NCBI GenBank assembly: GCA_007694005.1
Contig: RECN01000095.1
Location: forward strand, 61,693-125,692
Direction: 5' to 3'
DNA: 64,000 nt
Source of the DNA: Spirochaetaceae bacterium
GTDB taxonomy: Bacteria > Spirochaetota > Spirochaetia > DSM-27196 > SKKC01
Below the pieces are notes generated by a model that made no database searches, was not told where the DNA came from, and worked only from the letters and a program-made list of their open reading frames with translations. The position numbers and the translations under genes were made by a program. Numbering within the stretch: the stretch's first letter is position 1; each line of letters opens with the position of its first letter. Of this stretch, positions 9,690-18,862 are shown one piece after another.

Positions 9690-10625
9690 GTGAAGCGTCA
9701 TTTATTTTTTCTGGCACTCCTGCTCATGTTTGCCACTGGCATGATACATGCGCTGGATGTGACCATACAATTTGCAAACCGGCGGATCTTTTTTCCGGAT
9801 GAAGCGGTTGAGATCCGGGTGACCGTTTCAAATCCCGATTCCCAACCACGTCGATTCAGACTGGCCGACAGACGTCTGTTCACCGTTGACTTCGACGTCA
9901 GAACTCTCACTAACACTGCAATTCCGCGTAGCGCGCAATTTACCACGCGGCGGGGCGCCGATCAAGCGGTATTCTTTCGGGACGTTGTCCTTGAACCTGG
10001 TGAAGAACTCAGCTTCGTTGAGGATCTGATGGATTACGTGGATATACCCGGTGCCGGCACGTTCGTGGTAACCGGCCGACTCTACCCCGAGCTCTGGTCG
10101 CGGCCGGAAAGTACGCCGGTCAGCAGTAACCGGCTGACGCTCACAATACGCCCCTCACCCGAGGGCATACCGGAAATCGCCTCCCGCATCGCCGCGGATA
10201 CCCAGGAGATACTCGTTCGCGAAGCCCTGCCGCCGGACGAGGTTGTTCGAGGGACCATTGAGGCGCGGATGCGCTCGGACTGGAACAGGGTATTCCTGTA
10301 CATGGACCTTGAGAGTATTCTCCGTCGCAATCCCGTCAGAGACCGCAGTTTTCGGCTCCTGAGCGAGGAAGAACAGCGACAGGAAGTGGAGGAATTCCGC
10401 CGCGCTCTACGAGCTGATCGCATCGATGAAGACATAGTGCTCACACCAACCGAGTTTGAAGTCGTTGAAACACGGTTCACCCGAACTCACGCCACGGTAA
10501 TCACGGAGCAGCGATTTGCCTTCCCCACCTTTACCGAAATCAAGGAGTACACGTATAGACTCGAACGTCGCAATGACGTGTGGGTGATCTATGACTACTT
10601 CGTTGAAAACCTCGGTGCCATATAG
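9690..10625 (+). CDS. Exported protein of unknown function
   Basis: About 311 residues from GTG 9690 (GGGAG seven bases upstream); the frame also allows an ATG at 9642, but that adds a charged stretch before the signal peptide. The N-terminus VKRHLFFLALLLMFATGMIHA is a Sec signal, probably cleaved before LDVT. The region after it (LDVTIQFANRRIFFPDEAVEIRV) looks like a beta-sandwich of the kind that binds cell-surface partners. The C-terminal 100 residues contain an acidic helical stretch and then VIYDYFVENLGAI. No catalytic motif is recognised. It lies 20 nt before the PilZ gene and is probably co-transcribed. I do not recognise the family. Confidence 0.75.
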   Translation: MKRHLFFLALLLMFATGMIHALDVTIQFANRRIFFPDEAVEIRVTVSNPDSQPRRFRLADRRLFTVDFDVRTLTNTAIPRSAQFTTRRGADQAVFFRDVVLEPGEELSFVEDLMDYVDIPGAGTFVVTGRLYPELWSRPESTPVSSNRLTLTIRPSPEGIPEIASRIAADTQEILVREALPPDEVVRGTIEARMRSDWNRVFLYMDLESILRRNPVRDRSFRLLSEEEQRQEVEEFRRALRADRIDEDIVLTPTEFEVVETRFTRTHATVITEQRFAFPTFTEIKEYTYRLERRNDVWVIYDYFVENLGAI

Positions 10626-10645
10626 ATAGCGGGAGACATAAAACT

Positions 10646-11368
10646 GTGAAAGCACTGCTCGTGACAGAACGTCAGTCCCTGAAAGAAACCGTGGATCATC
10701 ACATCGGGCCACAGGGCGTTGCCGTCATTCACTACGAGAATCCTCTAAAAGCGATGGATAACATCGTCGAAATCGACCCGGAAATCGTTCTGTTCAGTGC
10801 CCGGGACTACCCCCGCCACTGGAAGCCGTTCCTTATTTTTCTCCGTAATCACCGGGAACGCCGCAGTACGATTTTTATCCTTCTGACACCACCGAAATTC
10901 GACAGCGATGAAGCGGCAAAAGCCCAGCACCTCGGTGTCAACGGCATTGTAGAAGATTCCCTGCACGATTCGGCTCAACGCGACAAATTGAAGGCAATCG
11001 TTCAGCGCTACAAGAAAATCGAGGACCACCGGACCAACCAGCGCTATGCACCGGATGAAGGCGATCGCATGATCTTCGTGTTCAGTCATCCCTTTAATTA
11101 TTCACTTGTTACCGGCACAGTACGAGATATCTCGGGAGACGGTCTTCGATTCGAGCCGTTCAATACAGATCAACTCCGTGGTCTCGAAGCAGGCACGCTT
11201 ATCGATCACGCCGGTCTGCGCATCGGAGATGAAACCTTGCACCCCCCGTGCAAGGTAGTCTCTGCCGGTGCCGATCTCAGGCTTTCGTTTCACAGCATGG
11301 ATCCAGAGGAGCGAGGTCTGCTGCTGAGCCACCTCGCCTCACGGGTCCTCGCGCTCAAATATACTTGA
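10646..11368 (+). CDS. PilZ-domain protein with a degenerate receiver-like N-terminus
   Basis: 240 residues from GTG 10646. Residues 1-125 have the receiver-like beta/alpha pattern (MKALLVTERQ...PEIVLFSARD...ILLTPP), but the phosphorylatable aspartate is missing: the position reads LFSARD. Residues from about 130 form a PilZ domain with both cyclic-di-GMP motifs, RTNQR (RxxxR) and DISGDG (DxSxxG). It is therefore likely a c-di-GMP effector in the cytoplasm that is not controlled by phosphorylation. It follows the exported-protein gene by 20 nt. The tRNA-Asn promoter overlaps its stop codon. Confidence 0.85.
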   Translation: MKALLVTERQSLKETVDHHIGPQGVAVIHYENPLKAMDNIVEIDPEIVLFSARDYPRHWKPFLIFLRNHRERRSTIFILLTPPKFDSDEAAKAQHLGVNGIVEDSLHDSAQRDKLKAIVQRYKKIEDHRTNQRYAPDEGDRMIFVFSHPFNYSLVTGTVRDISGDGLRFEPFNTDQLRGLEAGTLIDHAGLRIGDETLHPPCKVVSAGADLRLSFHSMDPEERGLLLSHLASRVLALKYT

Positions 11369-11393
11369 CAGTTTAACCGCGGTCAGGTACATT
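11365..11393 (+). promoter_or_regulatory. Promoter of tRNA-Asn
   Basis: -35 TTGACA (11365-11370), 17-bp spacer, -10 TACATT (11388-11393). The -35 overlaps the TGA stop of the PilZ gene. Transcription would start near 11400, about 11 nt before the mature tRNA. Confidence 0.75.
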
Positions 11394-11410
11394 TCGCGGA
11401 CAATTCACAT

Positions 11411-11483
11411 TCCCCTGTAGCTCAGCTGGTAGAGCAAATGACTGTTAATCATTGGGTCGCAAGTTCGAGTCTTGCCGGGGGAG
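11411..11483 (+). tRNA. tRNA-Asn (anticodon GTT)
   Basis: 73 nt. The acceptor TCCCCTG pairs with CGGGGGA. The anticodon loop CTGTTAA gives GTT, and the T arm is GCAAG-TTCGAGT-CTTGC. The 3' CCA is not encoded (GCTT follows the discriminator G). Confidence 0.96.
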
Positions 11484-11496
11484 CTTCAGTAAATAA

Positions 11497-11526
11497 AAAC
11501 CCCGACTTTCAGGTCGGGGTTTTTTG
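11497..11526 (+). terminator. Rho-independent terminator after tRNA-Asn
   Basis: Seven-bp stem CCCCGAC (11500-11506) with GTCGGGG (11513-11519), six-base loop, preceded by AAAA and followed by seven T. It closes the tRNA-Asn transcript before fabD. Confidence 0.9.
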
Positions 11527-11586
11527 TGTGTACCGGTCTCACGACAGCAGGCCTGTACTCAGCAAGGTTTCAGAACAGGAGGTCGC

Positions 11587-12516
11587 ATGAAAACCTGCTT
11601 TTTTTTCCCGGGACAAGGGGCCCAGTTCTCGGGGATGGCCCGTGATCTGTACGATTACAGCGCTGCCGTTCGCGAACTTTTCGAGACAGCCACAGACGTC
11701 TGCAAAATCGATGTTGCCCGGCTCATGTTTGAAGCTGATGAATCAGAACTGAATCGGACCGATTATACGCAGATTGCCATGGCTGTTGCCGACACAGCCG
11801 CAGCTATCGTCTGCGAGGAGCACGGAGTTCGACCCGACGGAGTCGCAGGATTCAGCCTGGGTGAGTACCCGGCGCTTCATGCCGCCGGCGTGCTCAGCAC
11901 GCACGACTACCTGCACCTGGTGAAACGACGCGGGGAACTCATGGAGAAATACTCGCGGCAAAACGATGATGATTCCGGCGCTGCTGGACTGATCGCCGTG
12001 CTTGGACTCAGCAGGGAAAGCGCTTCCGCGGTTCTTGACGTTCTTGCCGAGAAAGGAGCGTTTCTTGCGAACCATTCATCGCCCTCGCAGCTGGTTATAG
12101 CCGGAACAGGGGCCGGGCTTGAAGCTGCAGAAAATGCGTTTACTCACGCAGGCGCACGACGTGTCGTGCGATTGAAGGTTTCGGGACCCTTCCACAGCCC
12201 GCTTCTCGAAGACGCGCGCCGCGAGTTCGAGGCCGAACTCGCCGGGGTACCGTTCGGTGATCCGAAAATCCCGGTCTACGCAAATGTCACAGGCCGGCAG
12301 ATCACCAGTGGAGCGGAAGCACAGAAGCTGTGCGCACAACAGATTGTATCAACCGTAGAATGGGTCGCAGAAGAAGAGACGATACTCAGCACCGGCTTCG
12401 ATCGTCTGCTCGAGACCGGTCCAGGATCGGTGCTCACGGGACTCTGGAGGGGCTACCACCGTGGCGATCCGTCCTGTAAACCTGCGGGGACACTCGAGGC
12501 AATACAGAGTCTCTAG
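11587..12516 (+). CDS. fabD: Malonyl-CoA:ACP S-malonyltransferase
   Basis: 309 residues, typical size. It transfers malonate from CoA to acyl carrier protein for fatty-acid chain elongation in the cytoplasm. It has the GQGAQ oxyanion motif at 9-13, nucleophile S90 in GFSLGEY (GHSLGE is usual), and the catalytic histidine in SGPFHSPL near 199. Start ATG 11587 has AGGAGG immediately upstream at 11577-11582; the frame is open a further 63 nt into the preceding terminator, which is not coding. No other fatty-acid gene is adjacent. It converges on topA with a 7-nt gap. Confidence 0.94.
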   Translation: MKTCFFFPGQGAQFSGMARDLYDYSAAVRELFETATDVCKIDVARLMFEADESELNRTDYTQIAMAVADTAAAIVCEEHGVRPDGVAGFSLGEYPALHAAGVLSTHDYLHLVKRRGELMEKYSRQNDDDSGAAGLIAVLGLSRESASAVLDVLAEKGAFLANHSSPSQLVIAGTGAGLEAAENAFTHAGARRVVRLKVSGPFHSPLLEDARREFEAELAGVPFGDPKIPVYANVTGRQITSGAEAQKLCAQQIVSTVEWVAEEETILSTGFDRLLETGPGSVLTGLWRGYHRGDPSCKPAGTLEAIQSL

Positions 12517-12523
12517 GATCCCG

Positions 12524-15094
12524 CTATTTCTTCTTCGATAGCGACTGTTCCACGAGTTCCCGTGCCTGCTCAAGGGTCATGGACGAAAGCTTCTCCGCGT
12601 CTTTGAGTTCATCGGGAAGACTCAGATTCTTACTCCCCGCCTTCAGATAAGGACCGTATTTGCCGTCGTAGACCACGAGTTTCTTGCCGGTCTTCTCGTC
12701 CTTACCGAAGTCCTTGAGGATCTTCGCCCCGCCCCGGCCTTTCTTTTCTTCCGCCAGAAGTTCAAGCGCCCGGGGAAGTTCGACGGTATATACGTCATCA
12801 TCCTTCTTTAGACTCCGGAAATCACCATCGTGCATAACGTAGGGACCAAATCTACCGTTATTGGCAAGTATCTCCTTCCCCGTTTCGGGGTGCACGCCAA
12901 GCGTACGGGGCAGACTCAGAAGACGAAGCGCCACATCAATCGTAACTTCTTTTGCCGGAAGCTCCTTCGGAAGACTCGCCCGCTTCGGTTTTGGATTCTC
13001 TTCGGTTTTCTCGCCGAGCTGTACGTACGGGCCGTAGCGACCGGTCAGGCAGAAGATCGGCTCCTGTGTCTGCGGGTCCACCCCAATAGGCTTTGGACCT
13101 TCTTTCTGTATCTCTATGAGCTCCTGTATGGTTTCGGCGTCCAGATCCGCCGGAGCATAATCCTCCGGTATCGAGGCGTGAACCTCATCGCTGCCGTCTT
13201 CCGGCTGATGCACAAGATACGGTCCGTAGCGGCCGACTTTCACCACCGTATCATCTCCGAGAATACTCAGCTCAACGGAGCGTGACCGTTCCGGCTCGAT
13301 TTTCTTGTCCTGCACCTCGACCTGTTCGCGCAGCCCCTGACCACCCTCATAAAAACCTTTCAGGTATGCAAGGCTGTCCCTGTTACCGACGGCGATTTCG
13401 TCGAGAGACTCTTCCATTTCGGACGTGAACTTGTACTCGACCAGGGGCGTAAAATAGCGTTCAAGGAGCTGAATGACCGCAAACCCGGTAAAGGTCGGCA
13501 CCAGAGCCCCTCCCTGTCGTCGCACGTACCCCCGCTCAAAGAGCGTGTTGATAATTGACGCGTAGGTACTCGGTCTACCGATACCCTCGCGTTCAAGCCG
13601 CTGCACCAGACTCGCTTCGGTATACCGCGCAGGAGCTTTCGTCTCATGCCGGTCGAGGTCCAGGTCGTCCAGCGCCAGGGGCATCCCCTCGGTGAGCTCA
13701 GGAAGAAATACTTCGCGATCATCGAGCGCCGCATCCGGGTCGTCCTTACCTTCCACGTACACACGGAGGAAACCGGGAAAGAGTATCCTCACCCCACTCG
13801 CTGCAAACTCCGCGTCGCTGACCCGTATCCGCGCGCTGACCTGACTCTTTTTCGCATCGGTCATCTGACTCGCGAGTGTCCGCTTCCAGATAAGTTCGTA
13901 CAGCGCAAGCTCCTTACCGCTGAGCCCACTGTCCTTCGGGTGCACAAAATCGGTACCAGCGGGGCGGATCGCTTCGTGAGCCTCCTGTGCGTCGCGTGAC
14001 CGGCTTGTATACACGCGAGGCTCCGGATGCTGGTATTCGTTCCCATATAGCTCACAGATGCTCTTACGGGCCCCCTCAACAGCCTCAGAGCTCAACGCCG
14101 GACTATCTGTACGCATATAGGTTATGAGTCCTTCTTCGTACAGTTTTTGTGCGGTACGCATCGTGTCCCTGGCGCTCATGCGAAGTTTCCGGTTTCCTTC
14201 CTGCTGCAGGGTCGAGGTAATAAAAGGCGGAGCCGGACGGGACTTCGTCTCGCGCTCCTGCACCGAAAGGACCGACCACGGCTCGTTGAGAAACGCAGTG
14301 CGCAGCTCATCGGCTCGTGCTTCCGGCAGCACGACAGCCGAACTCCCTTCACGCAGGCCTCCCGTCTCCGGGTCGAAGTCCTTGCCCCCGGCAACCTTGC
14401 TGCCTCCAACGGTGTCGAGACGAGCCTCAAAGGATGCCTCGGTTCCGTCCTCCGGTCGATGAAGCGTTGCCTTCAGATCCCAGTACTCGGCCTTACGAAA
14501 GCGCAGTCGCTCACGTTCGCGTTCCACGATCATACGAAGGCCGGGACTCTGTACGCGCCCTGCGCTGAGACCATAGGCTATCTTCTTCCAGATCAGTGGC
14601 GATAGCGTAAAACCGTAAAGCCGATCGAGAATACGTCGTGTTTCCTGGGCGCGCACGAGATTCTGATCGATTTCCCGGGGATTCTCGAGTGCATGGGTAA
14701 TGGCCTTTTTTGTGATTTCGTGAAAGACCATTCTCCGGACGGGAACCTTGGGCTTGAGCAGTTCGACGAGATGCCACGAAATGCTTTCACCCTCCCGGTC
14801 TTCGTCCGTCGCGAGATACAGGGCATCGCATTCCTTCAGTTGTTTGCGCAGCTCGGTAACGATCTTGGCCTTACCCTTGGGGGTAATGTAGAGAGGCTTA
14901 TAATCGGAGTCTACATCGATACCGAGGCGGGCCCACGACTCGCCCTTGTATTTCTTCGGTACATCTCCTGCCGTCTGCGGAAGATCCCGGACATGGCCAA
15001 TACTGGCCTCTACAATATAGTCCTTCGGCAGAAAACGTCGTATCGTACGAGCTTTTGTCGGTGACTCAACAATTACCAGACTCTTGGTTCCCAT
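12524..15094 (-). CDS. topA: DNA topoisomerase I (type IA)
   Basis: 856 residues from ATG 15094 (AAGGAAG upstream; an in-frame start ten codons earlier is less likely). It relaxes negatively supercoiled DNA. The Toprim domain shows ATDEDREGE at 96-104 and the active-site tyrosine is Y326 in GLITYMRTDS. The C-terminus has no four-cysteine zinc modules. Instead it carries four (G/R)xGPY-type repeats (GRYGPYL, GRYGPYV, GRFGPYV, GKYGPYL) ending in a lysine-rich tail, the repeat type found in topoisomerases of several phyla. It is divergent from yidD. Confidence 0.96.
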   Translation of the reverse strand: MGTKSLVIVESPTKARTIRRFLPKDYIVEASIGHVRDLPQTAGDVPKKYKGESWARLGIDVDSDYKPLYITPKGKAKIVTELRKQLKECDALYLATDEDREGESISWHLVELLKPKVPVRRMVFHEITKKAITHALENPREIDQNLVRAQETRRILDRLYGFTLSPLIWKKIAYGLSAGRVQSPGLRMIVERERERLRFRKAEYWDLKATLHRPEDGTEASFEARLDTVGGSKVAGGKDFDPETGGLREGSSAVVLPEARADELRTAFLNEPWSVLSVQERETKSRPAPPFITSTLQQEGNRKLRMSARDTMRTAQKLYEEGLITYMRTDSPALSSEAVEGARKSICELYGNEYQHPEPRVYTSRSRDAQEAHEAIRPAGTDFVHPKDSGLSGKELALYELIWKRTLASQMTDAKKSQVSARIRVSDAEFAASGVRILFPGFLRVYVEGKDDPDAALDDREVFLPELTEGMPLALDDLDLDRHETKAPARYTEASLVQRLEREGIGRPSTYASIINTLFERGYVRRQGGALVPTFTGFAVIQLLERYFTPLVEYKFTSEMEESLDEIAVGNRDSLAYLKGFYEGGQGLREQVEVQDKKIEPERSRSVELSILGDDTVVKVGRYGPYLVHQPEDGSDEVHASIPEDYAPADLDAETIQELIEIQKEGPKPIGVDPQTQEPIFCLTGRYGPYVQLGEKTEENPKPKRASLPKELPAKEVTIDVALRLLSLPRTLGVHPETGKEILANNGRFGPYVMHDGDFRSLKKDDDVYTVELPRALELLAEEKKGRGGAKILKDFGKDEKTGKKLVVYDGKYGPYLKAGSKNLSLPDELKDAEKLSSMTLEQARELVEQSLSKKK

Positions 15095-15146
15095 AGACTT
15101 CCTTTTCGTGATGGTATCTTGCAAAATACGCTACATTAGTCAAGGT

Positions 15147-15464
15147 ATGGAATCTATAACACGCTCACGCCGTTTCATCAGGACACTCGCAGCACTGCCG
15201 ATTCATGTGTATCAACAGGTAATAAGCCCCTGGACCCGTGGCAGCTGCCTGTACCATCCGACCTGCAGCGAGTACGGTAAACAGGCCTTACTCCACCACG
15301 GCGTCGTGAAGGGAACCATCCTGACTCTCGCACGTATCGGACGATGCCAGGGACTCTTCTTTGCGGGAGGAGATGATCCCGTCCCCGAGGTCTTTACCTT
15401 CCGCTCGATACGAGATTCGTATAGCATGTTCAGACGAAGGCGTTCACAGCGACCCGATCAGTAA
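15147..15464 (+). CDS. yidD: Membrane protein insertion efficiency factor
   Basis: 105 residues from ATG 15147. YidD is a small peripheral membrane protein that aids YidC-dependent insertion. The family core is clear: PIHVYQQVISPWTRGSCLY followed by HPTCSEYGKQALLHHGVVKG, with both conserved cysteines. The basic C-terminal tail (RRRRSQRPDQ) is usual. Here it sits between topA (divergent) and sppA, not in the rpmH-rnpA-yidC cluster. It probably forms an operon with sppA, which starts 21 nt later. Confidence 0.92.
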   Translation: MESITRSRRFIRTLAALPIHVYQQVISPWTRGSCLYHPTCSEYGKQALLHHGVVKGTILTLARIGRCQGLFFAGGDDPVPEVFTFRSIRDSYSMFRRRRSQRPDQ

Positions 15465-15485
15465 GGAACAGATGGAGCAGATCAG

Positions 15486-17111
15486 ATGAAATACGTCGAG
15501 TTGACACTTTCAGGTTCATACCGGGAGACATCATCGCAGGTGAAAGGCCTTTCAGCGGCGAATAGTACACCGGTGTTTCAACTGGACAGGTTTCTGGAAA
15601 GATGCGATCAGATCCAACACAGCAGTCGCATACAACGCGTGGTAATTGTGCGGGATACAGGTTTTTCAAGCCGTCTTCCGGCAGGACTCGAAGCCATTCG
15701 CCGGGCCCTGGTACGCCTTCGTGAAGCCGGTAAAGAGCTCGTGTATTACGCTGAAGACTACCAGTTTGAGGACATGTTTCTCGCCTCGGCGTGCCGGACA
15801 CGACTCATTCATCCAGAGGGTAGTATCAGCTTTCTTGGAATCAGCCGAAACTATCTGTACTTCAAGAAGACGCTGTCAAAACACTCTGTTTCCGTCGAAG
15901 TATTCCGGAGAGAACATTATAAGAGTGCCGCCGACATGTTCACCGAAGACCATGTGAATCAGTTCGAGCGGCAACAGACTGAACGATTTCTCCAGACAGC
16001 GCTGAACCGTTTTACCACTGCAGTCAGCAGCGATCTGCTTGTGACGGAAACGGAGATCGAAGAACTCATGCAGGGTCGCTTTTTTACCCCCGACGAGGGA
16101 GTTGATCATGGATGGATCACCCACGTAACCGATATTGTCTCCTATCGCGACGAACTTCAGCAGCAGAAAGACCGAAAGGCGAAGAAGAAGAAACTCCGCG
16201 GACGCATCGATCGTGGACGCGTGAAGATACCGGTCCTGTTTCTTGAAGGTGCAATCGTCGACGGAACAGAAAACAAGCGGGGTCTCATAACCGGACAGAA
16301 CATTTCCGGGCAGTGGTTTGCCGGAAAGATCGCCGAAATCCGCAAGAGCCGCGCCAAAGCGCTCATTCTGCGGATCAACTCACCCGGCGGGTCTGCGGCC
16401 GCTTCGGAGGTAATACGGGCAGAGGTCGTCCGGACTGCCGAGAAGATGCCTGTCATTGTTTCCATGGGGCCGGTTGCTGCCAGTGGCGGATACTGGATCG
16501 CGAGTGCAGCGAACAAGATTTTCGCCCACAAAACGACCGTAACCGGAAGCATCGGTGTCGTGAGCCTCTATTTCTACATACGTGATTTTCTGCGCAAACA
16601 GGGAGTCACCGCCGACGTCGTCAAAGCCGGCGACTTTGCCGACTTCGGCTCAGCGCTCCGCAAGCTTTCTGCACGAGAGAGAAACGAAATCGAACAGCAG
16701 ATCGAACGGACCTATCAGCGCTTCATACGCATCGTTTCAGACGGTCGCAGCATAGATCCCATGAGAGTCAGGGAAATCGCCGGAGGCCGTGTCTACAGTG
16801 GCGAGGAAGCACTCAGTCACGGTCTCGTGGACGAGATTGGTGATCTCGCAGACGCTATCGAACACGCAAAACGCTGCGTCGACGTCACTCACGCGAAAAG
16901 CTGCTTTGGTCCGAGGGTCAAACGGTCATTTGTCGAGCGACAGCTTCAGGGTTCACGGCACGCACACAGCGCATTCGTTTCGGCACTACAGGCCGACGGT
17001 ATGGCCACTCGCTTCAATCCGGAAATGGCGCTTCAGGAGATCCTGCAGACGCACGGGAAGGTGCTCGCCCTCGATCTTGATCTGTACCAGCAACTACTCG
17101 ACCCTCAATGA
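15486..17111 (+). CDS. sppA: Signal peptide peptidase SppA, long (67K) type
   Basis: 541 residues with the two tandem ClpP-like domains of long SppA. The general base is K146 in REHYKSAADMF and the nucleophile is S333 in VAASGGYWIAS, the usual Lys/Ser dyad split across the halves. SppA degrades signal peptides left after cleavage. The N-terminus (MKYVELTLSGSYRE) lacks the membrane-spanning anchor seen in the E. coli enzyme, so location is uncertain. A basic linker (KDRKAKKKKLRGRIDRGRVK, about 228-247) joins the halves. GGAG lies eight bases before the start. Its 3' end overlaps a small opposite-strand ORF by 18 nt. Confidence 0.93.
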   Translation: MKYVELTLSGSYRETSSQVKGLSAANSTPVFQLDRFLERCDQIQHSSRIQRVVIVRDTGFSSRLPAGLEAIRRALVRLREAGKELVYYAEDYQFEDMFLASACRTRLIHPEGSISFLGISRNYLYFKKTLSKHSVSVEVFRREHYKSAADMFTEDHVNQFERQQTERFLQTALNRFTTAVSSDLLVTETEIEELMQGRFFTPDEGVDHGWITHVTDIVSYRDELQQQKDRKAKKKKLRGRIDRGRVKIPVLFLEGAIVDGTENKRGLITGQNISGQWFAGKIAEIRKSRAKALILRINSPGGSAAASEVIRAEVVRTAEKMPVIVSMGPVAASGGYWIASAANKIFAHKTTVTGSIGVVSLYFYIRDFLRKQGVTADVVKAGDFADFGSALRKLSARERNEIEQQIERTYQRFIRIVSDGRSIDPMRVREIAGGRVYSGEEALSHGLVDEIGDLADAIEHAKRCVDVTHAKSCFGPRVKRSFVERQLQGSRHAHSAFVSALQADGMATRFNPEMALQEILQTHGKVLALDLDLYQQLLDPQ

Positions 17112-17324
17112 GCCTTCCGGATCATCGTAGACATCGAGCCCGAGTATGCAATACTCACCGACGTAATCCACCGAAGGTTCGGTGAGCGTCCCGAGACCGG
17201 CGTGCCATTGTCGGACCGTCCGGTACTGATCGCGACTCAGGAACACCCTGGACGGCCTGTCACCCTGCTGTATACAGGCATTCCGATTCGCAAGTATGGT
17301 CGCGAGTAACTCCGGAGCATCCAT
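17094..17324 (-). CDS. Small protein of unknown function
   Basis: 76 residues filling the whole gap between sppA and the NUDIX gene on the opposite strand. Codon use resembles the neighbours (G or C in most third positions). The sequence has a varied composition (FLSRDQYRTVRQWHAGLG, VDYVGEYCILGLDVYDD) that reads like a folded small protein rather than a shadow. No Shine-Dalgarno is visible before ATG 17324 and I do not recognise a family. It could be a phage-derived fragment or an unstudied core protein. Confidence 0.5.
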   Translation of the reverse strand: MDAPELLATILANRNACIQQGDRPSRVFLSRDQYRTVRQWHAGLGTLTEPSVDYVGEYCILGLDVYDDPEGSLRVE

Positions 17325-17341
17325 TTACCGAGGATTATGCC

Positions 17342-17848
17342 ATGATACCGACAGACTGGAAACACTGGATCCCAAGCGATGAGGCCGTACTGTGCTTCGT
17401 AATTGACGCCGGTCGCGTCCTGCTCATCCACAAGAAACGTGGGCTTGGAAGCGGCAAGATCAACGGTCCCGGCGGCCGCATTGAAGGCGGAGAAACCGCG
17501 TACGAGGCCGCTGTTCGGGAAACACAGGAAGAAGTCGGGGTCACTCCGATCGATCTGCAATCCGTCGCAACGCTCTCGTTCGCGTTTGCCGACGGCTACG
17601 GACTTCGCTGCGAGGTCTTCCTTGCCTCACGCTGGACGGGAACGCTGACCGAGACCGACGAAGCCGTGCCGTTCTGGAGCCCGCTTGAAGCTATTCCGTA
17701 TGATGCCATGTGGCAGGATGACAGATACTGGCTCCCCGAAGTTCTCGCCGGCCGCGAAGTAGCAGGCTATTTCACCTTCGAGTCAGACACCATGACGTCC
17801 TGCGCGTTGTACGAAAGAAAAACCGGAACGCCCTTTCCCGGTATCTGA
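17342..17848 (+). CDS. NUDIX hydrolase of the MutT/MTH1 type (oxidised nucleotide sanitiser)
   Basis: 168 residues. The complete Nudix box GGRIEGGETAYEAAVRETQ followed by EEVGV is at about 41-64. The C-terminal half reads IPYDAMWQDDRYWLPEVLAG then GYFTF, closely matching the MWxDDxxWxP region of human MTH1 (NUDT1), which contacts the purine base. Likely reaction: hydrolysis of 8-oxo- or 2-hydroxy-purine nucleoside triphosphates, so that damaged bases are not incorporated. GAGG lies eight bases before ATG 17342. It ends two bases before the convergent sigma-factor stop. Confidence 0.9.
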   Translation: MIPTDWKHWIPSDEAVLCFVIDAGRVLLIHKKRGLGSGKINGPGGRIEGGETAYEAAVRETQEEVGVTPIDLQSVATLSFAFADGYGLRCEVFLASRWTGTLTETDEAVPFWSPLEAIPYDAMWQDDRYWLPEVLAGREVAGYFTFESDTMTSCALYERKTGTPFPGI

Positions 17849-17850
17849 GC

Positions 17851-18837
17851 CTACATCTCTTCGTGAAAGGATCGGATACTCGAATAATCGCGAAGTTTCT
17901 CGAGCGCCTTTTCCTGTATCTGTCGTACCCGTTCGCGGGTAATCCCGAGGAACTTGCCCGTCTCCTCGAGGGTAAACGGTCCCTCGCCTGCGAGTCCGAA
18001 TCGAAGCTGTATGATTCGCATTTCCCGCTCGCTGAGATTCTCAAGCACCTTCATGAGCGTTTCCTGCAACGCAAGCTGAAACGCAGTCTCAAAGGGTTCC
18101 CCGCTCGACTCGTCCTCGATCAGATCTCCGAGTCGCGTTACATGCTCATCATCAACAGTCGTATCAAGACTCGTTGCCTCCTGCGAGAGGTTCATGAGAT
18201 CACGAATCTTCTCTGGAGGTAGATGAAGATAATCGGACAGCTCTTCATGGCTCGGATCGCGACCGAGCTCCTGCGTGAGGGTTTTGGCAACGTAATAACA
18301 CTTGCGAATCGTATTGAGCATGTGGACGGGAATTCGAATCACCCGACCCTTATCGGCGAGCGACTTTATGATCGCCTGCCTGATCCACCAGGTGCCGTAG
18401 GTAGAAAACCTGAATCCTCGTGTGTAATCGAATCGCTCAACGGCCTCGATCAGTCCAATATTCCCTTCATCGATCAGATCGAGAAGCGTGAGACCCCGGT
18501 TCTGATAACGTTTCGCAATAGAGACGACAAGTCTGAGATTTGCACTGACCATGTGATTCTTCGCACGACTCAGCTGATCCTCGAGCTCGGTTACGCGTAG
18601 TTTTAAATCGGCGCAGTTCTCTTTCTGTTTTGCCTTCTTTCGAGCCGTCGAAAGCTCTTTTCTCAGCTCCACGATGTGCTGACCGATACTGCGCTCCTGT
18701 TCCGCACTCAGAAGCGGATAGGAGGCAATCTGTCTGAGATATATCGCAAGCGGATCAGAGTCACTACCCGGTTCAGACCCCTGTAAGTGCTTCATCTCGT
18801 GCAGTTCTGTATCCAACCCGAGATCAAGATCCTTCAT
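17851..18837 (-). CDS. RNA polymerase sigma factor, group 2 (RpoS-like)
   Basis: 328 residues without the large region 1.1 and non-conserved insert of RpoD. Region 1.2 is [17 protein letters not shown]. Region 2 holds [37 protein letters not shown] and [15 protein letters not shown]. Region 3 follows, and region 4 ends with [17 protein letters not shown]. Regions 2.4 and 4.2 are close to the housekeeping type, so a similar promoter consensus is expected. A charged insertion ([16 protein letters not shown]) lies between 1.2 and 2.1. The gene directly follows an NlpD-like LysM/M23 gene (25-nt gap), the same neighbourhood as nlpD-rpoS in gammaproteobacteria, which supports an RpoS-like role. Confidence 0.9.
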   Translation of the reverse strand: MKDLDLGLDTELHEMKHLQGSEPGSDSDPLAIYLRQIASYPLLSAEQERSIGQHIVELRKELSTARKKAKQKENCADLKLRVTELEDQLSRAKNHMVSANLRLVVSIAKRYQNRGLTLLDLIDEGNIGLIEAVERFDYTRGFRFSTYGTWWIRQAIIKSLADKGRVIRIPVHMLNTIRKCYYVAKTLTQELGRDPSHEELSDYLHLPPEKIRDLMNLSQEATSLDTTVDDEHVTRLGDLIEDESSGEPFETAFQLALQETLMKVLENLSEREMRIIQLRFGLAGEGPFTLEETGKFLGITRERVRQIQEKALEKLRDYSSIRSFHEEM

Positions 18838-18862
18838 ACATCCCCCACCACCTTGTCGTTGT

